This document shows positions 14,559 to 15,652 of a stretch of DNA of 15,652 bases, piece by piece. The DNA comes from an uncultured Lachnospiraceae bacterium. Its GTDB lineage: Bacteria > Bacillota > Clostridia > Lachnospirales > Lachnospiraceae. A model generated the notes under the pieces. The model worked only from the letters and a program-made list of their open reading frames with translations. It made no database searches and was not told where the DNA came from. The stretch is taken from assembly GCA_946533525.1 (NCBI GenBank), contig CAMNBW010000011.1:1-15652 (forward strand), given 5' to 3'. Within the stretch, counting starts at the first letter, position 1, and each line of letters begins with the position of its first letter. Made by a program: the position numbers and the translations under genes.

Positions 14559-15652
14559 ATGAAAAAGGAAAAACAGCCGTCTCTCGACCTTATCAGGGCG
14601 ATAAGCATTGTGGCTATACTGCTGGAGCACTACAGCTTTTCTTTTTTGCAGTTTAATATACCCGGAGAGAATATCTCCTTTCTGAAATTTGCAAACGGCG
14701 ACTGGGGAGGCACATTTGTCGCCTGTTTTTTTATGCTCTCAGGAGCTTCCCTGATCTATAATTATCCTACCTTTGCCCCGGAGGGCGAGGGCGGCTTTAA
14801 GGCGCAGTTTAAGGGAATGCTTAAGTTCTTCTGGAAGAGGATACTTACAATTTATCCGCTTTTCTATTTTTGCTGGATAATTTTCTATTACCTTACCTCC
14901 AAATCCATAAAGCTTTGGAACTGGGGCGGAGACTGGAGCAATCTGTGGTACACCGTCTTCGGAGTCGACGGCTATTTCCTGCATCTTCATTTTAACTATT
15001 TCTGCGTCGGAGAGTGGTTTTTGGGGGCAATAATCTTCCTCTACCTCCTTTTTCCCCTGGTGCGGTTTTGCTTCATGCGCTTAAGATGGGTTTCAACGGC
15101 CATAGTTTCGGCGTTGTTCTTCCTGAACATATTCAAATATAAGTTCAACTCACTTCCGAATACCAATATCTTTATTGTGCTTATAAAGTGGTATGACTCT
15201 ACCTTCAAGGTGCCGGACAGCAGAAATATCCTGACCTGTCTTATGTACTTCTGGATAGGTATGCTGTTAATAACCTACAGGAAAAAGCTGTTTACCCGCA
15301 CGGCTGCCATTGTCTGTGCCGTGATAATGGCAGTAATGCTCTTTTTCCAATTGCCGTTTTATAACGAGATAATAAGCGACGGCTTTTGCTCGATCCTTAT
15401 ATTTATCATGCTTGCCTACATTGCACCTAAGGTCATGAAAAATCCCGCTGTAAAAAAGATCATAGTCTTTGTGGGAAAATATTCTTACGGTGTCTTTTTG
15501 ATCCACCACCAGATATTGTATCTTATAATGCCCAGATTTACGGGAGTGCAATTCACAGTAATCGCAAGTATTCTGCTGTTTGCGGCATATTTCCTCGTCG
15601 TTCTCCTGGTCAGCTTCATCCTCACCAATATCGTAAATGTAGTATTGAAGAA
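14559..15652 (+). CDS. Acyltransferase-3 family membrane protein, 5' part (3' end outside window)
   Basis: The frame is open from ATG 14559 to the window edge, giving 364 codons with no stop. AAGGAG immediately after the histidinol-phosphatase stop serves as ribosome binding site, so the two genes are probably co-transcribed. The N-terminus SLDLIRAISIVAILLEHYS is the classic start of OafA/NodX-type acyltransferase-3 proteins, with the conserved His at the end of the first helix. Further signatures are GGTFVACFFMLSGASL, VGEWFLGAIIFLYLLFPLV and YSYGVFLIHHQI. About ten membrane helices are predicted by eye. Such proteins usually transfer acetyl groups to surface polysaccharide, peptidoglycan or lipid-linked glycan; the acceptor here is unknown. 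The visible part probably covers nearly the whole transmembrane domain. Confidence 0.88.
   Translation, partial: MKKEKQPSLDLIRAISIVAILLEHYSFSFLQFNIPGENISFLKFANGDWGGTFVACFFMLSGASLIYNYPTFAPEGEGGFKAQFKGMLKFFWKRILTIYPLFYFCWIIFYYLTSKSIKLWNWGGDWSNLWYTVFGVDGYFLHLHFNYFCVGEWFLGAIIFLYLLFPLVRFCFMRLRWVSTAIVSALFFLNIFKYKFNSLPNTNIFIVLIKWYDSTFKVPDSRNILTCLMYFWIGMLLITYRKKLFTRTAAIVCAVIMAVMLFFQLPFYNEIISDGFCSILIFIMLAYIAPKVMKNPAVKKIIVFVGKYSYGVFLIHHQILYLIMPRFTGVQFTVIASILLFAAYFLVVLLVSFILTNIVNVVLK

Noticed and set aside
15267..15551. 94-codon minus-strand ORF
   Set aside because: It is antisense to the acyltransferase-3 gene, whose frame has clear family motifs across this stretch. It has no convincing ribosome binding site or recognisable motif.

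Overview
The window (about 15.7 kb, moderate GC) looks like chromosome of a low-to-mid-GC Firmicute, most likely Clostridia and perhaps Lachnospiraceae. The grounds are strong AGGAGG-type ribosome binding sites, an anaerobic indolepyruvate:ferredoxin oxidoreductase, type III pantothenate kinase beside an ECF-type vitamin transporter, a YfhO-family membrane protein, a NUDIX-XerD neighbourhood like that of Bacillus/Clostridia, and heavy use of ATA (Ile) and AGG (Arg) codons. The taxon is an inference from gene content. I see no rRNA, tRNA, CRISPR array, IS element or prophage. No gene-free stretch exceeds 300 bases; the longest is 11396-11678.

Layout. 1-833: 3' end of an L-fucokinase-type GHMP kinase. 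913-3248: iorA-iorB, the two subunits of indolepyruvate ferredoxin oxidoreductase. 3432-4943: a response regulator with a degenerate first receiver and an intact second receiver, followed after 3 nt by a PHP-type metal-dependent phosphoesterase. A strong hairpin terminator at 4947-4990 separates this rightward block from a leftward operon (6416 to 4989) encoding an ECF transporter S component and CoaX, read from a recognisable promoter at 6478-6506.

6547-11395 is a tight rightward cluster: YfhO-like membrane protein, a 58-residue acidic/basic helical protein, a PLP-dependent aminotransferase (type Ic aspartate aminotransferase family) and a NUDIX ADP-ribose pyrophosphatase. Neighbouring genes overlap or are about 10 nt apart. 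After a 283-nt AT-rich regulatory region come xerD with its own terminator, a class I DAHP synthase (shikimate pathway entry), a HisJ-type histidinol-phosphatase and the 5' part of an acyltransferase-3 membrane protein that runs off the window.

Most of this is ordinary core metabolism. The less ordinary parts are: (i) the xerD upstream region, with a near-consensus promoter, an 11-bp inverted repeat whose loop holds a ribosome binding site and the start of a 28-codon ORF, a T-tract, then a second promoter; (ii) the output-less pseudo-receiver/receiver protein tied to a PHP phosphoesterase, with a 15-bp palindrome on its -10 box; (iii) the small uncharacterised protein embedded between yfhO and the aminotransferase. 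I found no convincing evidence of a wholly new multi-gene system.
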